DNA of 64,000 nucleotides from Nageia nagi (Eukaryota; Pinophyta). The notes below the pieces were generated by a model, which searched no databases, had not been told where the DNA came from, and worked only from the letters and a program-made list of their open reading frames with translations. Position numbers and translations under genes: made by a program. Shown here piece after piece: positions 23,500-36,419 of the stretch (its first letter is position 1; each line of letters opens with the position of its first letter). The DNA lies in the NCBI GenBank assembly GCA_050084985.1, contig JBITNC010000001.1, forward strand, positions 76,136,001-76,200,000, in the 5' to 3' direction.

Positions 23500-24308
23500 C
23501 ATACTCTTATCCCCAAGTTGAGAAATGAACCTTCTCATCAAATTTATCTTCCCTTGAAGACTTCTTAACTATTTGAGGTTCTTTGGAATTGGTATACTCA
23601 CTATGGCTTTTACCTTCATAGGATCTACCTCAAGACCTCTTTTTGAGACCCTGAAACCAAGTAATGTTTTTTGAGTAATACCAAAAATACACTTTTGATG
23701 TTTTAGTCTAAGCTTATACTTTTTGAGAATGTGAAATACCTCTTCAAGGAGATCCAAATGATCTTGGCCTTGCTTTGATTTGACCAAAATATCATTGACA
23801 TACACCTCCACTAATTTATGAATATTCTCATGGAACTTAGCCTACATACCTCTTTGATAAGTAGCACATGCATTTCTCAATCTAAAGTACATAAACTTCC
23901 AACAAAATGTTTCTCAAGGCGTAGTAAAAATAGTCTTATGTTGATTAATTAGATTGATTAAAATTAAATTATATCTCAAAAATCCATCCATAAAAGATAA
24001 ATTATCATGACCAACAATAATATCCATAATCATATCAATATTTGGCAATGAAAAATCATATTTTGGAAAAGCATTATTGATATCATGAAAATTAGTACAA
24101 ACTCTTATCTCTCTATAGGTAATTTAGTAACAGGAATAATGTTTGCCATCCATTTTGAATAATGAATTGGTTTAATAAACCCAATATTAAAATATTTTTC
24201 AATTTCTTTCTTGAGTAAAAATGCCTTAGAGGGATGCATCTTTCTTGGTTTTTTTTTAATAGGCTTAGCAACTTTTTAAAGTGGTAAATTATGTATAACA
24301 AAAGAAGG
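23500..24308 (-). pseudogene. Reverse transcriptase of element A, main part
   Basis: The minus strand carries SFVIHNLPL, MHPSKAFLLKKEIEKYFNIG, HYSKWMANIIPVTK, then IRVCTNFHDIN and LPNIDMIMDIIVGHDNLSFM. The polymerase box reads EVYVNDILVKSK, in which the first Asp of YxDD has become Asn. The thumb (KCIFGITQKTLLGFRVSKRG) follows. The start of this RT lies 17.75 kb away at 42070-42140, because element B is inserted here. Several frameshifts are present. Confidence 0.85.
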
Positions 24309-24313
24309 ATATA
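24309..24313. repeat. Left target-site duplication of element B
   Basis: ATATA here and ATCTA at 42065-42069 flank element B and match at four of five bases, as expected for an old 5-bp duplication. Confidence 0.6.
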
Positions 24314-25192
24314 TGTCAATAAAAAAATCAACCTTATTAGCAAACAAGACAAACATAGTTAATACAAACTAAAAGTTTATTAATTTTTTGGAAGACCTCA
24401 ATATTATAGATTTCAGATCACTAGATTCGATTGCCTTATGAAAGGGATTTTCTCAAAATGTATATAAAAAATAAACTGCATGGAGTATATAGATGGAGGG
24501 TCATCGATGGTCCTTATCAAAACTCTAGCAACTGAGATGAAATGCTAACATCCAATATCAAGTTATTAGTGATTATATGATTTCAAAATTTATGATTAAT
24601 TTGAATCACTTTCTTTGATTTTGGATTTTTTTCATTTGTATCTATGATGCCTCGTGAATTTTGTTGCATCTTACTACCTATAAACTCTACACACATCTCA
24701 AACAACACATTAAAACATACCTGTACTCTTCATGAAATATTAACAAAAAGAAGAAAAACATATAACAATACTCAAACTAAAATAATCCTCACAATTCAAT
24801 ATCCATTTCAATAGCATCTACTTCAAATTTTAGGTCACTATTATCTATTTGCTGCAAGTATTTATAGATTTTCTAATAGGTACTTATGGAATTCTTCAAG
24901 GTTAGAAAGGAGAAGTCAAAGTTTATCACTAGCTCAAAATGACCAAAGGGATTTCATGTCTAGTAACAACATAGGTAATTACTCACCCTTTCTATCCATA
25001 ATTTCATAGAGAAAATGAAACTTATAGTTCATATTCCATTTTTTATGTTTTGTTTTTTTCATTGTAGAGTCATTGGCAATCCTAAGTGAACGTCGATGAC
25101 CTAAACTGATCGCCAGCAATTGTGGCATAATCATTAATGTTTTAAGTCTTTTGATTTTTAATGTATAAGTGGATCATATTTTGATGTCTACA
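24314..25192 (-). repeat. 3' LTR of element B
   Basis: This 879-bp segment is repeated at 41211-42064 in the same orientation (for example CTCAAAATGTATATAAAAAA and ATAGATGGAGGGTC occur in both). In plus-strand reading it starts TGTCAAT and ends GTCTACA. A perfect polypurine tract adjoins its right end. Confidence 0.9.
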
Positions 25193-25204
25193 TTTTTCCC
25201 CTTT
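25193..25204 (-). other. Polypurine tract of element B
   Basis: The minus strand reads AAAGGGGAAAAA directly before the LTR start TGTAGACATC. This is the textbook position and sequence. Confidence 0.85.
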
Positions 25205-25915
25205 ATGAATTATTAACTAAGTATGAGGTTAATAGTTTTAAAAATATAGAATGGGAAGCTTTAAATTATTGTTTTATCTAGTTGTCTTTGAGGCTTTTTG
25301 TGATAGAAATTTTGACTCAATTTCTTATGTAAGTCAAAATTTTGATCTATCAAATTATATAAAATGTGTTTTCATTTAACATTTGATGTATTTTGAAAAC
25401 AAATTTGTATATACCTTAGAAATGACTATTTTCAATATGACAATGTGTTGAGCTTGTGTGATAGTTGCATGACATTTTTGTTATGCTATTTTTCATGTCT
25501 AAGCACACATGTACCGTATAAGTATCTCTTTAGTATATGGGTGTTTTGTGGTATTGTCCTTTGTCCTAACAATAAGGTTTTAGGGTAATCTTATGTAATA
25601 ATGATTTATCACATTTTACCATTTTTTATATTCATAAAATCAATAATATCTTAAGAAGTATTATTCAAATATTTTATGCATGAAGCTTAAGTTTCTTAGA
25701 AAAATATAATCATAACCTCCTTTTTTTGTAACAGATTTAAAATGTTGATGTTTTCAATGAATCATCAACATCTTCTATCTGATCATTGATATTTCATGTT
25801 GGAAGATTATAAAAAGAAAAAGTTTAAATTTCATTATTACTTTCTATTTTGTCATTTTCTTATTAGCTAGGTGTCATTTATTTTTCATACTTTTTACTAT
25901 GTTGTTATCTATCAG
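25205..25915. other. Spacer between PMD gene and polypurine tract in element B
   Basis: AT-rich sequence with no recognised feature. If the PMD gene has its own plus-strand promoter it would lie here, but I see no clear TATA box with a fitting start site. Confidence 0.35.
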
Positions 25916-25929
25916 TATTTGATGAGACT

Positions 25930-27320
25930 ATCATGCCTCCACATTGTCACTCCACTAGCCATTCTCGACCTATTTGTGAAGAGGTAGGATTTTAAACTAA
26001 CCTTATTTTTAAATTTTTGCTTATATCTGATATTTTAACCTTTTTATTTTAATTTTTTTGTTATAAAATACAATAATTAGGTATTTAAAAAGTTTCTATC
26101 AGACTAAAATGTAGTTTATACCTTTCTTTTTATTTATTTTAACAAATTTTTAAACTCTCAATTGTGGTCACTGACCAAAGCCAAAGGGTTTTAGGGTCAC
26201 TAACATTTATCTGTCAAACATTGATGATTCTATAATGCTAGCATTTGAACATTAATGATTCATGTTGAATCACACTTTTTTTTTAATTTAAATTTTTATG
26301 AATTTACAAGTTTGAGACATTTTCAAGCCTCATGGTAGATACCCTTCTATCATTTAGGTGGGTAGGAAGTTTTTAAGTTCAACTGATCACACATTCTTTA
26401 GGATAGTTGGATTTGGCATGGGTCCATATATGGTTGCATTCATTGGGAGTATCCATTTTTGGAATCTTTGTTGAATAGATGGGATGCTTGTACTTTGACC
26501 TTTCATCTCCCAACTAGGGAGATGATGATCACTATAGAGGACATTCATCAATTATATAGACTACCTATCCATAGTTAGAGGATATAGCATGTGGTAGATA
26601 GAGCTAGAGCTTTGCCAACAATTTCATATCTTTATGGAGTAGATAGAGTTGATATTATTATTTTTGAGATTATTTTTGGAGGGATCCAATATTATCAGTA
26701 TTGGATGGAGGATCAAATGGGAGCTATACATTTTTCATATTTGATGGGATTAGTTCAGTGTTATGCTCTCCTAGATACTGGTGGTGGGAGATTTCCATGG
26801 TCACTTTTGTTGATTATAGTAGATATGATACAGCATGAGATATTATATGCTTGGGTCCTACATTACTAGCTCAGATTTATAGAGAGCTATTTTTTAGTTC
26901 TTAAGGGCATCATGCTTCCTTATCAGTTACTATCACTTTGTAGGCATGGGCTTACGAAGCATATTTCTATAGCTTGCCCTTTAGGTTTACCTATGGTTGG
27001 TTTTGGTAGCCATTTAGAGTATGAGGTAGGCATCATTTGGTGGCATGATGATTTTTATATTCATCCATCAAATGGCATTAGGTGAGATATGGCCTATTAC
27101 CACTACATTCTAGCTCAGTTAATTCTAGATAGGTGAGGTTTAGACCTTATCATTTATATTTGATTTGGGTTGAGCTTGCAGGGGAGATTATTAGTATTCA
27201 ATAGCCATGTGGATTGAGTGGAAAATAGATATATTTCCTTGAGTCTTTTTAATTTGGTAGAGTACACCACCAATTTGGTTTGGTTCAAGACATTCCATCT
27301 CCACCAGTGCTATATTAGCA
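25930..27320 (+). pseudogene. Antisense plant mobile domain (PMD) gene of element B
   Basis: Opposite to the element, the plus strand reads MPPHCHSTSHSRPICEEVG (from 25932), then at 26440-26580 YPFLESLLNRWDACTLTFHL and REMMITIEDIHQLYRLPI. Next come DRARALPTISYLYGVDR (26591 on), then LLAQIYRELFFSS and GHHASLS with AWAYEAYF (26860-26960), and near 27240-27305 YFLESF and HQFGLVQDIPSPP. This series is the PMD (aminotransferase-like, MAIN-type) fold found in plant gene-silencing proteins and in mobile elements. There are several stops and frameshifts. Antisense PMD genes between integrase and the 3' LTR are known in Tat retrotransposons. The role in the element is unknown. Confidence 0.75.
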
Positions 27321-28400
27321 TAAGGGTATGATCCCAGAGGATGGTGTTCAATATTTGGTATATGTAGAGCTAGATCCTACTCAGGAGGAGGCATTGATTG
27401 AGGATGATACTAAGTTAGATGATATTGCCATGATAAGGAGTTTAGAGCTTGGTGGCATGTTGAGTTAGAGAATGGTGAGGATGATGGAGAGGGTAGACAC
27501 ATTTGTTAGCACATTGATGATGTTGAGGACATGGGTGTAGTCACAGGTGAGACATTAGCAAGTGAGGGAGAGGAGAGGATGATAGATCCTACTAAGGTGT
27601 TTATTCCTAAGGAGAGAGCAACAAGTCCAGTTGAGGAGGGAGTTGCCCCAAGAAGACATGATGATGATAGAGGTGATATCTTGGCTACTCAGATCCCTAG
27701 TATTAATACTTTACTAGGTGATATTTATTAGCTTAGGTATTGTTGGCATAGGCCAACTCATGCATGTACTGATATAGAGCTAAGAGGGATTGATATTGCT
27801 AAGAAAGGGATGAGGCTTGTGCATCACTACAAGGAGCTTAGGCTCATCAGATGGGAGTAGCACCTACTCTTGGGGGTATAGAGAGTAGATCCTAAGCATT
27901 TGTTCATGGCATTTATTAGTAAAGAGATTATTATAGTGCCATTGTTTAGACTTGGTTGATAAGTGTACCAACATTTTCTCTTGGTGTGTAGTATCCCATA
28001 CCTCCATCGATTTATATGCCTATTGATTTATCTAATTATCAAGCAAGTAATAGGGCTTAGGGGATGGTAGGTTCTCCAAGCAAGATAGCAATATTGGGAG
28101 CCTCTCCTAGTAGAGGTACCACACCTTGGGCATCCTCCCAAGGTATTATTAGATCATCAAATTTATGGGGTATACCCAAACAGCTAGCCCTATAGGGTTT
28201 GTTGGTACTACTCCTCCTGGACACAACACTAGAGAGTCAAATAAATAATGAAGAGATCGCTATAGTTCTCGAGGTTAGGGTAGTCATTGGAGTAGTCCTC
28301 GAGGAGGATCTGGTGGTTGGAGTATCCATGGGGATACCTATATTATATTTTGAGATTGTATACTTTATAAGATCATGTATTTTTATATATTATTTATGAG
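27321..28400 (+). pseudogene. Acidic and glycine-rich tail of the antisense gene, probable
   Basis: Downstream of the PMD the plus strand stays relatively GC-rich with coding-like stretches. Examples are an acidic piece at 27345-27530, MGVVTGETLASEGEERMIDP (27531-27731), a SPSKIAILGASPSRG-like piece near 28080 and a gly-rich end near 28260-28320. PMD proteins often have a long low-complexity tail. Frames change often, so this is an extension by context only. Confidence 0.4.
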
Positions 28401-29262
28401 ATGATGTAATTTGAGATGTTATGATGTGATATGTTATATGATTGAGTAGTTGAGGATATTTGGGGTTATATCATGTTTAGTTTTATATTGGTAGATAGGT
28501 ATATGATGATTTTTCTTATAATTATATATTCAAATTTATGATGATTTCATATATTGAATGATGTTCAAATGTTTTGATGCTATTATCATAAAGGTTATAT
28601 AAAATACTAAACAATGAAATTTTTTGTAAATAAAATTTTATAGGACATATTTTAAGTATAATAGTACGAAATCAAATGCATCATTTTTTGTTTCTTGACT
28701 ATGTATGTGTATAAATAAATATACAATAAGAAATGTTATACAAATATAGAAGATAACTAGATTAACAAGATCACTTATCAATTTAAATTAATAAAGATAA
28801 TTTAATATTGGGATATATGGATAGTATTGATAACATAATATGATTAAAGAAATAATTAATTAACTTGCTTTATCAATATTTCCTTTACCTTCATTTATGC
28901 AATTAGAGATGATATAAAACATAATCATAATATCAAAAGTTTATCTTGAACTCTTGTGTGCATGGTGATATTCATTTACTTCTCTAGACATCCATAAATT
29001 AAATGTTTTTTAAAAGCATAGTTTAAAGTCAATTCTCCTTATGTGCATATAGTGGTCCAAATTTCTTTGGACATGTTGTCTCTTTGTTAGGTATGCCTCA
29101 TTGCTAGACAAGTGTTCATAGCCCCAATGAGGATTAACCCCTAGATCCCACTATAGCCTTGCTCTATTGCCAATCAAGCATCCATAGCCTCGATAGAGTA
29201 TATTGCAATGACCCAAGCATATATTCTTTTTTTTTTCTTTTTTCTCTTCCCTTTTTTTAATA

Positions 29263-29263
29263 A

Positions 29264-29295
<32 letters not shown>

Positions 29296-29305
29296 ATATA
29301 TATTT
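29263..29305. repeat. (AT)n microsatellite
   Basis: An interrupted AT run, preceded by a pyrimidine-rich tract (29226-29258). Confidence 0.9.
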
Positions 29306-29677
29306 GCCTTGGGTTTGGGATGAAGTAAAATAATAGGAGAATATTTTCTTTAAAACTATACTTCAAAACATTTAATGTTTATTTGTTTTGAGATTTTAAA
29401 TGTGAGAATAGTGTTTGAGTTTGTGATATTCCAAAGATATCAAACATGTTTATCTATCATCTTAAATTGGCTAAAATTCAGATATCAGATGTCATAATAG
29501 AAGTTAGAATGATAATAACTTTAAACAACATTATGTTAATCATACATATGTGATGTAATATGTATACCAATGGTATATATGAATGGGAGAATATATAAAT
29601 ATTAAATATAAATTGATAAAAGATCTATATCATTATAGTTTTCATCAAATAAGAATAACATTTCCTAATTTAATAAT

Positions 29678-29680
<3 letters not shown>

Positions 29681-29720
<40 letters not shown>
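29681..29720. repeat. (AT)20 microsatellite
   Basis: A perfect run of 20 AT units. It creates false open frames rich in Tyr-Ile on both strands. Confidence 0.95.
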
Positions 29721-29727
<7 letters not shown>

Positions 29728-29767
29728 CACACCCTGTAGCCAAGACACTTCAAATTATATATTTCTA

Positions 29768-29800
29768 AGTGTGTGTGGTGTGTGTGTGTGTGTGTGTATA
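29768..29800. repeat. (GT)n microsatellite
   Basis: A nearly perfect GT run about 48 bases after the AT run. Confidence 0.9.
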
Positions 29801-30899
29801 AAAAATTTAGGATTTTTTTTATTTTTATTATTTTTTTTGAGATTTTTAGAATCACTAAGTTATTCAAATATTATTGGATGATCTTTTAACAATGGTCCAA
29901 CCTTTTTGTTTCAAAACATAATAATATGGAGAATTCAATTGAAGATAATATGGCTCTATTCCAAGAATGGATGGTTGATGTCTTGATGGATAAATGATTA
30001 ATGGAGATGACAATATTGGAAATACCTTTGGTTTTGATTTAAAATTTTGGATAACTCTTTGTTTGATGGATGACTTTGAAGATTGTTTACCAATATTAAA
30101 CAATTGAGTAGGTGATGGTGTGCTTGATTGTGCACAATAATGAAAATGTGAAAACAATGATGAACATGGTTGTACATTCTTGATGAATCAATCCATGTAA
30201 TCCTTTTCAATATGTGTAGGATAAACTTCATGTTTTGCTTTCTTTCATAAATTAAGTCATTGAAGCATCCTTTTAAATCTTGATTTTGTATTTATAGCAT
30301 TATCGATGCAACATGTTTTATTGAAAAGTGAAATGTAATCACATATAATATCATGATTAGGGATTGTATAAGTATTATACTAAATTACTGAGTCATTGAC
30401 AACATCAATGAGTGATATGATTCATCCCTAATACTTTATGTTCACATGATCAACACAATTCAAATAAATTTTAGGTCATTGATAAGGCTAGTGTATATGA
30501 AACAAATGAATTAAACTCATTTCTAACTCTAATTCCATCCAAATTTCTTTGGTGTATAATTCCATCCATTATGTTTTAATACCCAATATTCAAAGTTTCA
30601 ATCATTGTAATAAGACATGGCTATTTTCTCTTGTATTTCCATAGGTAATGAAAACACTTGAGACATAAATTTACATAGGTTTCTTTGTAGCATTTTTACA
30701 TATTTATCATCATGATATCATTCAATGAAATGTGGATTGTATTTATCAATTTGAAATTGTGGAAGATGAGTTCTTAAGATTTTTGAAGGCAATTATTGTG
30801 TTAAACTTTCACATGAAGGTGATGAACAAAATCTTGACTTCATATGAGAGAAGTGATAATTAATGTTTTGAATTAACTTTTAGATCATCTTGGAGTTGG

Positions 30900-31495
30900 G
30901 ACAAATGAAGTGGTGAAATCATAGATCATTTTATGATGATTAAGATCTCTTTAAATTTGAATTACCTAATTAAAAAGAAGATCTAAATTTTGTAGAGTAT
31001 GATACACTATGTTCAAAATACAATTATTGAAAGTGCAATCAAGGATCAATCATGATGAGGAAAAAGGCCAACAAAAACATATTTGATTTATCTTTTCAAC
31101 TTGATCATGATAATGCATAAAATCAACAAAATACATGGATTTATCAATGTAAATATTGATATCATTTTCTTTAATGTCTATTTTCCATCCATCATATGGA
31201 TTAGGTTGATTTTTTAATGATATTAATTTTTGTATATCAATAGGTAAATGCAAGAAATTTCTCATTTCAAAAGTAATATTTTGTGTTACATGTGTGATAG
31301 CTCTATCTCCTAGAAATCAAAATTTTGCATACCATGGTAGTTATTGAAGTCCTCTTATATTGTCCATTACATGGATAGTCTTTGACCATTTAAAATCCAT
31401 CTACCAATACATTAATACATATATCAATTCCATCATCATTTTTTTTATATACAAAAAATGTATATATATCTTTTTACAAAAAGCAAATATTTTTT
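30900..31495 (-). pseudogene. Sense-strand coding remnant after integrase of element B
   Basis: The minus strand continues to look coding after integrase. It reads DRAITHVTQNITFEMRNFLH, then LKNQPNPYDGWKIDIKENDI and YIDKSMYFVDFMHYHDQVEK, ending SSS-stop at 31050. I recognise no domain. It may be an extra sense gene of the element or an extension of the polyprotein. It is distinct from the antisense PMD gene further on. Confidence 0.4.
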
Positions 31496-32652
31496 CTAAC
31501 TATAGAATGGTTGAAAACGTGTGATGTTTATGGTTTCATGCTCTTCATTCCCTTCCATATCAACCAAATGATATGCCCCAAAACCATATTTTTTCTTGAT
31601 TACATAAGGTTCCAACCAATTTGGAGCAAATTTATCATGTAATTTACATTCCATATAAGATGTTTGTTGGTTTTCTTTTATAACTAAATCCCCTATGTTA
31701 AATTCATGTGTCTTAACTTTTTTATCAAATCCTTGTTTGATACATTCTTGGTATACATGCATATGTTCTAATGCATGAACTCATTTTTCATCTAAAAGTA
31801 ATAATTGATCTAATCTTGCTTGTCTTGCTACTTCATCAATTATATAGTCTTGTAAAGTAATTCATAAAGAAGGAATTTCTATCTCCAATGGTAATACTAC
31901 TTCTAAACCATAAATAAGGGAAAATGGGGTGGCCTAGTTGGTGTTCTAATGCTTGTACAATATGACCATAAAGCATGTGGAATTTGAAGATGCCAATCTT
32001 TATGAGAATCATTAATAGTTTTAAGTAGAATACTTCAAATGATTTTATTTGTAGCTTCAACTTGACCATTACCTTGAGGAGAATAAGGTGTTGAAAAGCT
32101 AATTCATATGTGATATGCTTTACATAATGGTAATATTTCTTTATTTTTAAAATTTTTTCCATTATTAGTAATGATTTGAGTAGGAATGCCAAATTGATAG
32201 ATTAGATGATGTAATATGAATTCAGCTATTTTAGAACCTTTTGTTGAAATCATGGGTCTAGTTTTGACCCATTTTGTAAAATATTAAGTACCTATTATAA
32301 TAAATTTTTGACCTCCTAATGATATAGGGGACATTTTTCCTATGAGATCTAAAGCCCATCATGAAAATGGCCATAAAGATTGCATTGGTTGTAGTACTCG
32401 TGCGGGTTGAATAAAAAGGTGAGCATGTTGTTGACACTTAATGCATTTTTTAATGTAATTGATACAATCATGTTTCATTGTAGGACAAAAATATCCCAAG
32501 CACATTAGACATTTTGTAATAGCAGGTCTGCTAAAATGTCCTTCACATATTCCATCATGTGCAAATGAAATTGCAATTTGTGAATCAGTCCATTCTAAAC
32601 AATGTAGTAATATACCATCAGATCCTCTTTGATATAGTACATTACCTAACAT
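31496..32652 (-). pseudogene. Integrase region of element B
   Basis: The zinc-binding domain is intact in outline: FAHDGICEGHFSR, then KCLMCLGYFCPTMKHD and KKCIKCQQHAHL give an H-H-C-C set. In the core LDLIGKMSP holds the first Asp. The second catalytic Asp is changed to Asn (IITNNGKNF). The Glu is kept (NGQVEATNKII). The C-terminal domain (31496-31762) reads FNIGDLVIKE and KFAPNWLEPYVI and ends FQPFYS. It has multiple frameshifts and is inactive. Confidence 0.9.
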
Positions 32653-32949
32653 GTAGTAATGATATGCTCATAATTTAAAAGCTTTCATAGCTAATTTTGT
32701 AAATCTTTAGGTAAAACTCCACCTCTTAAAAATTTAACTAATTGATCATGCTATAGATTTTTTTCTTCTATTATGATGTCTAAAACATCATATGTTTTAT
32801 CATTTATTTCTAAAGAAAACTTTGTTATTTGTACTATTTCAATGTGAATGTTTTGATGGTGAGGATTTTGAGGTATTAATGATCCAATTGATGCCATAGC
32901 ATCATCAAATCTATTATTTGATCTGGGATTTGCTTGAATTTCATATTTT

Positions 32950-33447
32950 GTCAGTAAAGATAATAAATTTTCAACTATTTATTTATATTTTTGAAGTAAA
33001 GATCCTTTACATTCAAATATTCCTTTAATTTGATTTACAATTAACAATGAATCTTCATGAATATTTTACTTTTTGTATTTTTAATTTTAAAGTGATCTTA
33101 ATAACTAATATTAAGGCCTCATATTCAGCATTATTATTTATACAAGGAAAATCTAATTTGAATGAGTATGGAATTGGTACTCTTGGAGAAGTGATAAATA
33201 TAACATTTACTCCACCTCCTTTTTCACACTTATATCCATCAAAATGTATTTTGATATCCCATTCTTCTTCCAATTCTATTGGTAAGTCAACATTGTCTAA
33301 TTGAAATTTGTGTTCATCGAGCAATTCTATGATAAGAGGATTATCATTTTGTAAAGGTGCTTTTGTTAAATAATTAGCTATAACTTGACCTTTGATGGAT
33401 TTTTGATTGATGAATTGTAAGTCAAATTCAATTAATACATGATCCAT
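32950..33447 (-). pseudogene. Second (archaeal-type) RNase H of element B
   Basis: The minus strand reads EEEWDIKIHFDGYKCEKGGG, then VPIPYSFKLDFPCINNNAEY and EALILVIKITLKLKIQ. The Asp (HFDG) and Glu (AEYEAL) of the fold are visible. The frame breaks after QKVKYS, and further matching sequence (SLLIVNQIKGIFE-like) follows near 33010-33050. This domain is the hallmark of Tat elements. Confidence 0.85.
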
Positions 33448-33713
33448 TTTAATATTCTCATATTTTGTTAATTTTTATTCATCATATATTTAATGAGATT
33501 AGCTTTTTCAATAACATAAGTAGTACGGTTTAACATGTAATGCCTAAGTTTTTTTGTTGCAAAAATGATGGCTAAACATAGTTTTTCCATATATACATAC
33601 TTAATTTCATAATCCACTAGTGTTTGACTAAGTTCATATATGGCTTCCTCTGTGTTCATTCTTTTGAGTAAGCATAATCCTAATGCATTTTCTATTGTTG
33701 ATGAATAATGCAA
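33448..33713 (-). pseudogene. RNase H connected to RT, element B
   Basis: It is open for 81 codons with EEAIYELSQTLVDYEIKYVY, then EKLCLAIIFATKKLRHYMLN. This is the common gypsy RNase H/connection sequence, degenerate as usual in Tat elements. Confidence 0.8.
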
Positions 33714-33939
33714 AAATGGTTCATTGGTTTATGGAGGACTTAATACTGGTGGTGTTAATGGATATTGTTTAATTTTATCTAGAGATTCTTATTGTTCTTT
33801 ACCCCAATAAAAAATGATTCCCTTTTTTAACAATTTAGTAAAGGGTTTACATTTGTTTAACAATTGTGAAATAAAATGTCTAATTGCTTGTATTTTTCCT
33901 TGTAAACTTTGTAATTGTTTAATATTGGAAGGAGGAGGC

Positions 33940-34570
33940 ATATCTATTATTGCTTTAATTTTATTAGGATGTATTTCAATTCCTCATTAAGATACAATGA
34001 ATCCTAATAGTTTTCCTAAAGTTACTCCAAAACACATTTCTTTATGTTAAGATGAACATTAAATTTTAACAATCTATCTATTAATATCTCAAGATGTTGT
34101 TCTCTTATTTTAGACTTTACCAATAAATCATCAACATAATCTTCTACAATATCATGCATATAATCATGAAAGATATATGTCATTGCTCTTTGATATGTTT
34201 CTCTAGCATTTTTAAGACTAAAGGGCTTTTACTTTATAACAAAAGGTTTCTCATGGTGTTATAAACATAGTTTTATGCTAGTCTTTGGGAGTGACTTTTA
34301 TTTGATTATAGCCAAAAATTCCATTCATAAGTGAAAGCATTTCATGTCCTACCATGTTATCCACTAAATTATCTATATTGGGAAGTGGCAAACTATATTT
34401 AGGACACGCTTTATTTAAATCCCTAAAATTGGTATAGATACGAATTTTTCCATTTGGTTTCTTTACAGGAACCATATTTGAAATCTATTCTAAATAATCA
34501 ATTGGTTGTATAAATTTGGAATCTAATAACTTTTTAATTCTTCTTTTACCATCAAGGCTATTGTAGGATT
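33940..34570 (-). pseudogene. Reverse transcriptase of element B
   Basis: Reverse transcriptase copies element RNA into DNA. The minus strand reads MVPVKKPNGKIRIYTNFRDL, NKACPKYSLPLPNIDNLVDN and MVGHEMLSLMNGIFGYNQI (34278-34475). After frameshifts comes VEDYVDDLLVKSK near 34110-34150, with the YxDD box intact. The thumb follows at 33950-34050. There are several stops. Confidence 0.85.
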
Positions 34571-35740
34571 CATTTTTTGTAACTTTTACTTAATAGGTTT
34601 AGCATCATCTTTAAGACCTAGATTGTGAACAACCAAATCGATAGCTATACCAGGCATATTTTTATATGTCCATGCAAATATGGCTTGTTTTTCTTTAAAA
34701 TAGATATAAATAACTTTTTATCTTCTTCTATTAAAGATTTTAATAATCGAATAATTTTAGGTTTAGTAGAATTATCACTAATATTAACATCAATAGTTTC
34801 TTCAATTACTATATGTGATCCTTCTTCTAATTGATCGGGTATAGGAATTCAAGTTTTATCACTTAGATCATATTCTTTTGCTTCTCCAATATTGCTTTCA
34901 ATCAAAGTTGAATTTACTTTTACTTTGGATTGCAAAGATACAGGTTTTATATTTTCAATGTTGATTTGTTCAATTTGAACCATATTGATTGATATATGAT
35001 TATTAAATAAATAATTAGGTATCAACTTAACAAATTTACTATCATCATTTGATTTTAATGGATGATGGAGGTAAAGAGATTCTTTAGATATGAGATTTTT
35101 TGGTTGTAATTCTATCATGTTTTTATTTGAATTTTATTTTATTTTACTCTTATATCCTAATCCTATCCTATTTGTAGGCATTTGATGACACATGTCTATT
35201 ACATGTTGTGGACCTTATTCATATCATCATAATACATATCTTTTCCAATTGCATTTATCAAAATATCATTGGAAAAAAGATCATACATAGGGTGGAAAAT
35301 AGTCCAAGGAGTTACAAAATGGTTCTATACTAATTTTTGGAATAGATTGTTCATCAGGTTTATCAATTCTTACATATACAAATAATGTTTGATTATGTTT
35401 TTTACCTAGTGAAACAAGTTCTCCTACAACACTTGATTCTTGATAAGGTCATCCAATTTCTTGAGCAATGGGAATATTCAATATTACATCATTAATATCA
35501 TATTCTCTATAACATAGATTATAAAACTTAGCTATTGTATGAAAAATTTCATTTAATTTATCCTACAACAATTTCTCTTGATATGAAGCTATCATCTCAC
35601 TAGTTTTATATGAAGAGGCAACATAAAACATGTTTAATGTTTGTGTTTGATTTTACTAGGATTCTTTTTCTTGTAGATTTAAACTATTTGATTCAAAAAA
35701 TAAATTACTTATTGTTGGACTATCCATTACTTGCTTTTAT
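34571..35740 (-). pseudogene. Protease-to-RT linker of element B
   Basis: Coding-like minus-strand sequence with frequent breaks. The longest piece, 34849-35118, reads IELQPKNLISKESLYLHHPL and is acidic near its end. No domain is recognised. Such linkers are usual in Tat polyproteins. Confidence 0.5.
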
Positions 35741-35745
35741 TTTTC

Positions 35746-36405
35746 TTATTTTAACATATTTTTTTTATCATTATCTTTTGAAGATTTTGATAAAAATGTC
35801 ATAAAGAAATGAGTGGAAGGCAAAGTGATCTCATTAGAAATTCTTGCAGTGTTACAATGTGAATATAGATTATCATCTCCAAGGACATAATGTACTATTC
35901 CATTATGTATGTCTTTTAAACAATTATGATATGTTGAAGGAACATATTGCATATCTTTAATCCAAGGTCTTTCTAAGAGGATATTGTATTATGTAATATC
36001 CCCTTCAATAACCTTTAACATAGTTTGAATAGTTTTTTATCCAACTATAGTAGGTATAGATATTGATCCAATTGTTGGACATAAAGCATAATTAAAGTAT
36101 TTTAATTGTAAGGTTAGTGCCTTAATATTTGAAAATGGAATATTTAAATTTTGAAAAGTAGTTTTCAATATAATATTTATTATAGATCCTTCATTAATTA
36201 AGACTCATTTAAACATCTTTCCATCAAAATGTACTACAATATGTAATGGTGGATCAATTCTGGATGAATTTTTCCAATGTTTTATTTCATAATCATAAAA
36301 TGTAATCATGGGTTTTTGAATTTGTTTAATGTTACCTAAAAGAGTATAAAAAATTTCAAGATCATTAATATCTAACTTAATTTTTTGTAAAATATGATTC
36401 ATCAC
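35746..36405 (-). pseudogene. Aspartic protease region of element B
   Basis: The minus strand reads HIVVHFDGKMFK, then INEGSIINIILK, where the family has an Asp-Ser/Thr-Gly box, so the catalytic Asp is replaced by Asn. Later YNILLERPWIKDMQYVPSTY (about 35910-35985) matches the conserved end of Tat proteases (YN.LLGRPWI......STY). The protease cuts the polyprotein; this one is degenerate. Confidence 0.75.
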
Positions 36406-36419
36406 ATCTTGATGATCTT

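Larger units (their letters stand above)
28401..30900. other. Non-coding part of element B with microsatellites
   Basis: This part lies between the antisense gene and the sense-strand remnant after integrase. It contains AT and GT microsatellites (listed separately). Short minus-strand open frames near 29864-30231 have no recognisable domain. Confidence 0.4.

Noticed and set aside
29583-29867. Overlapping frames with Tyr-Ile and Thr-His runs on both strands
   Set aside because: They translate the AT and GT microsatellites.
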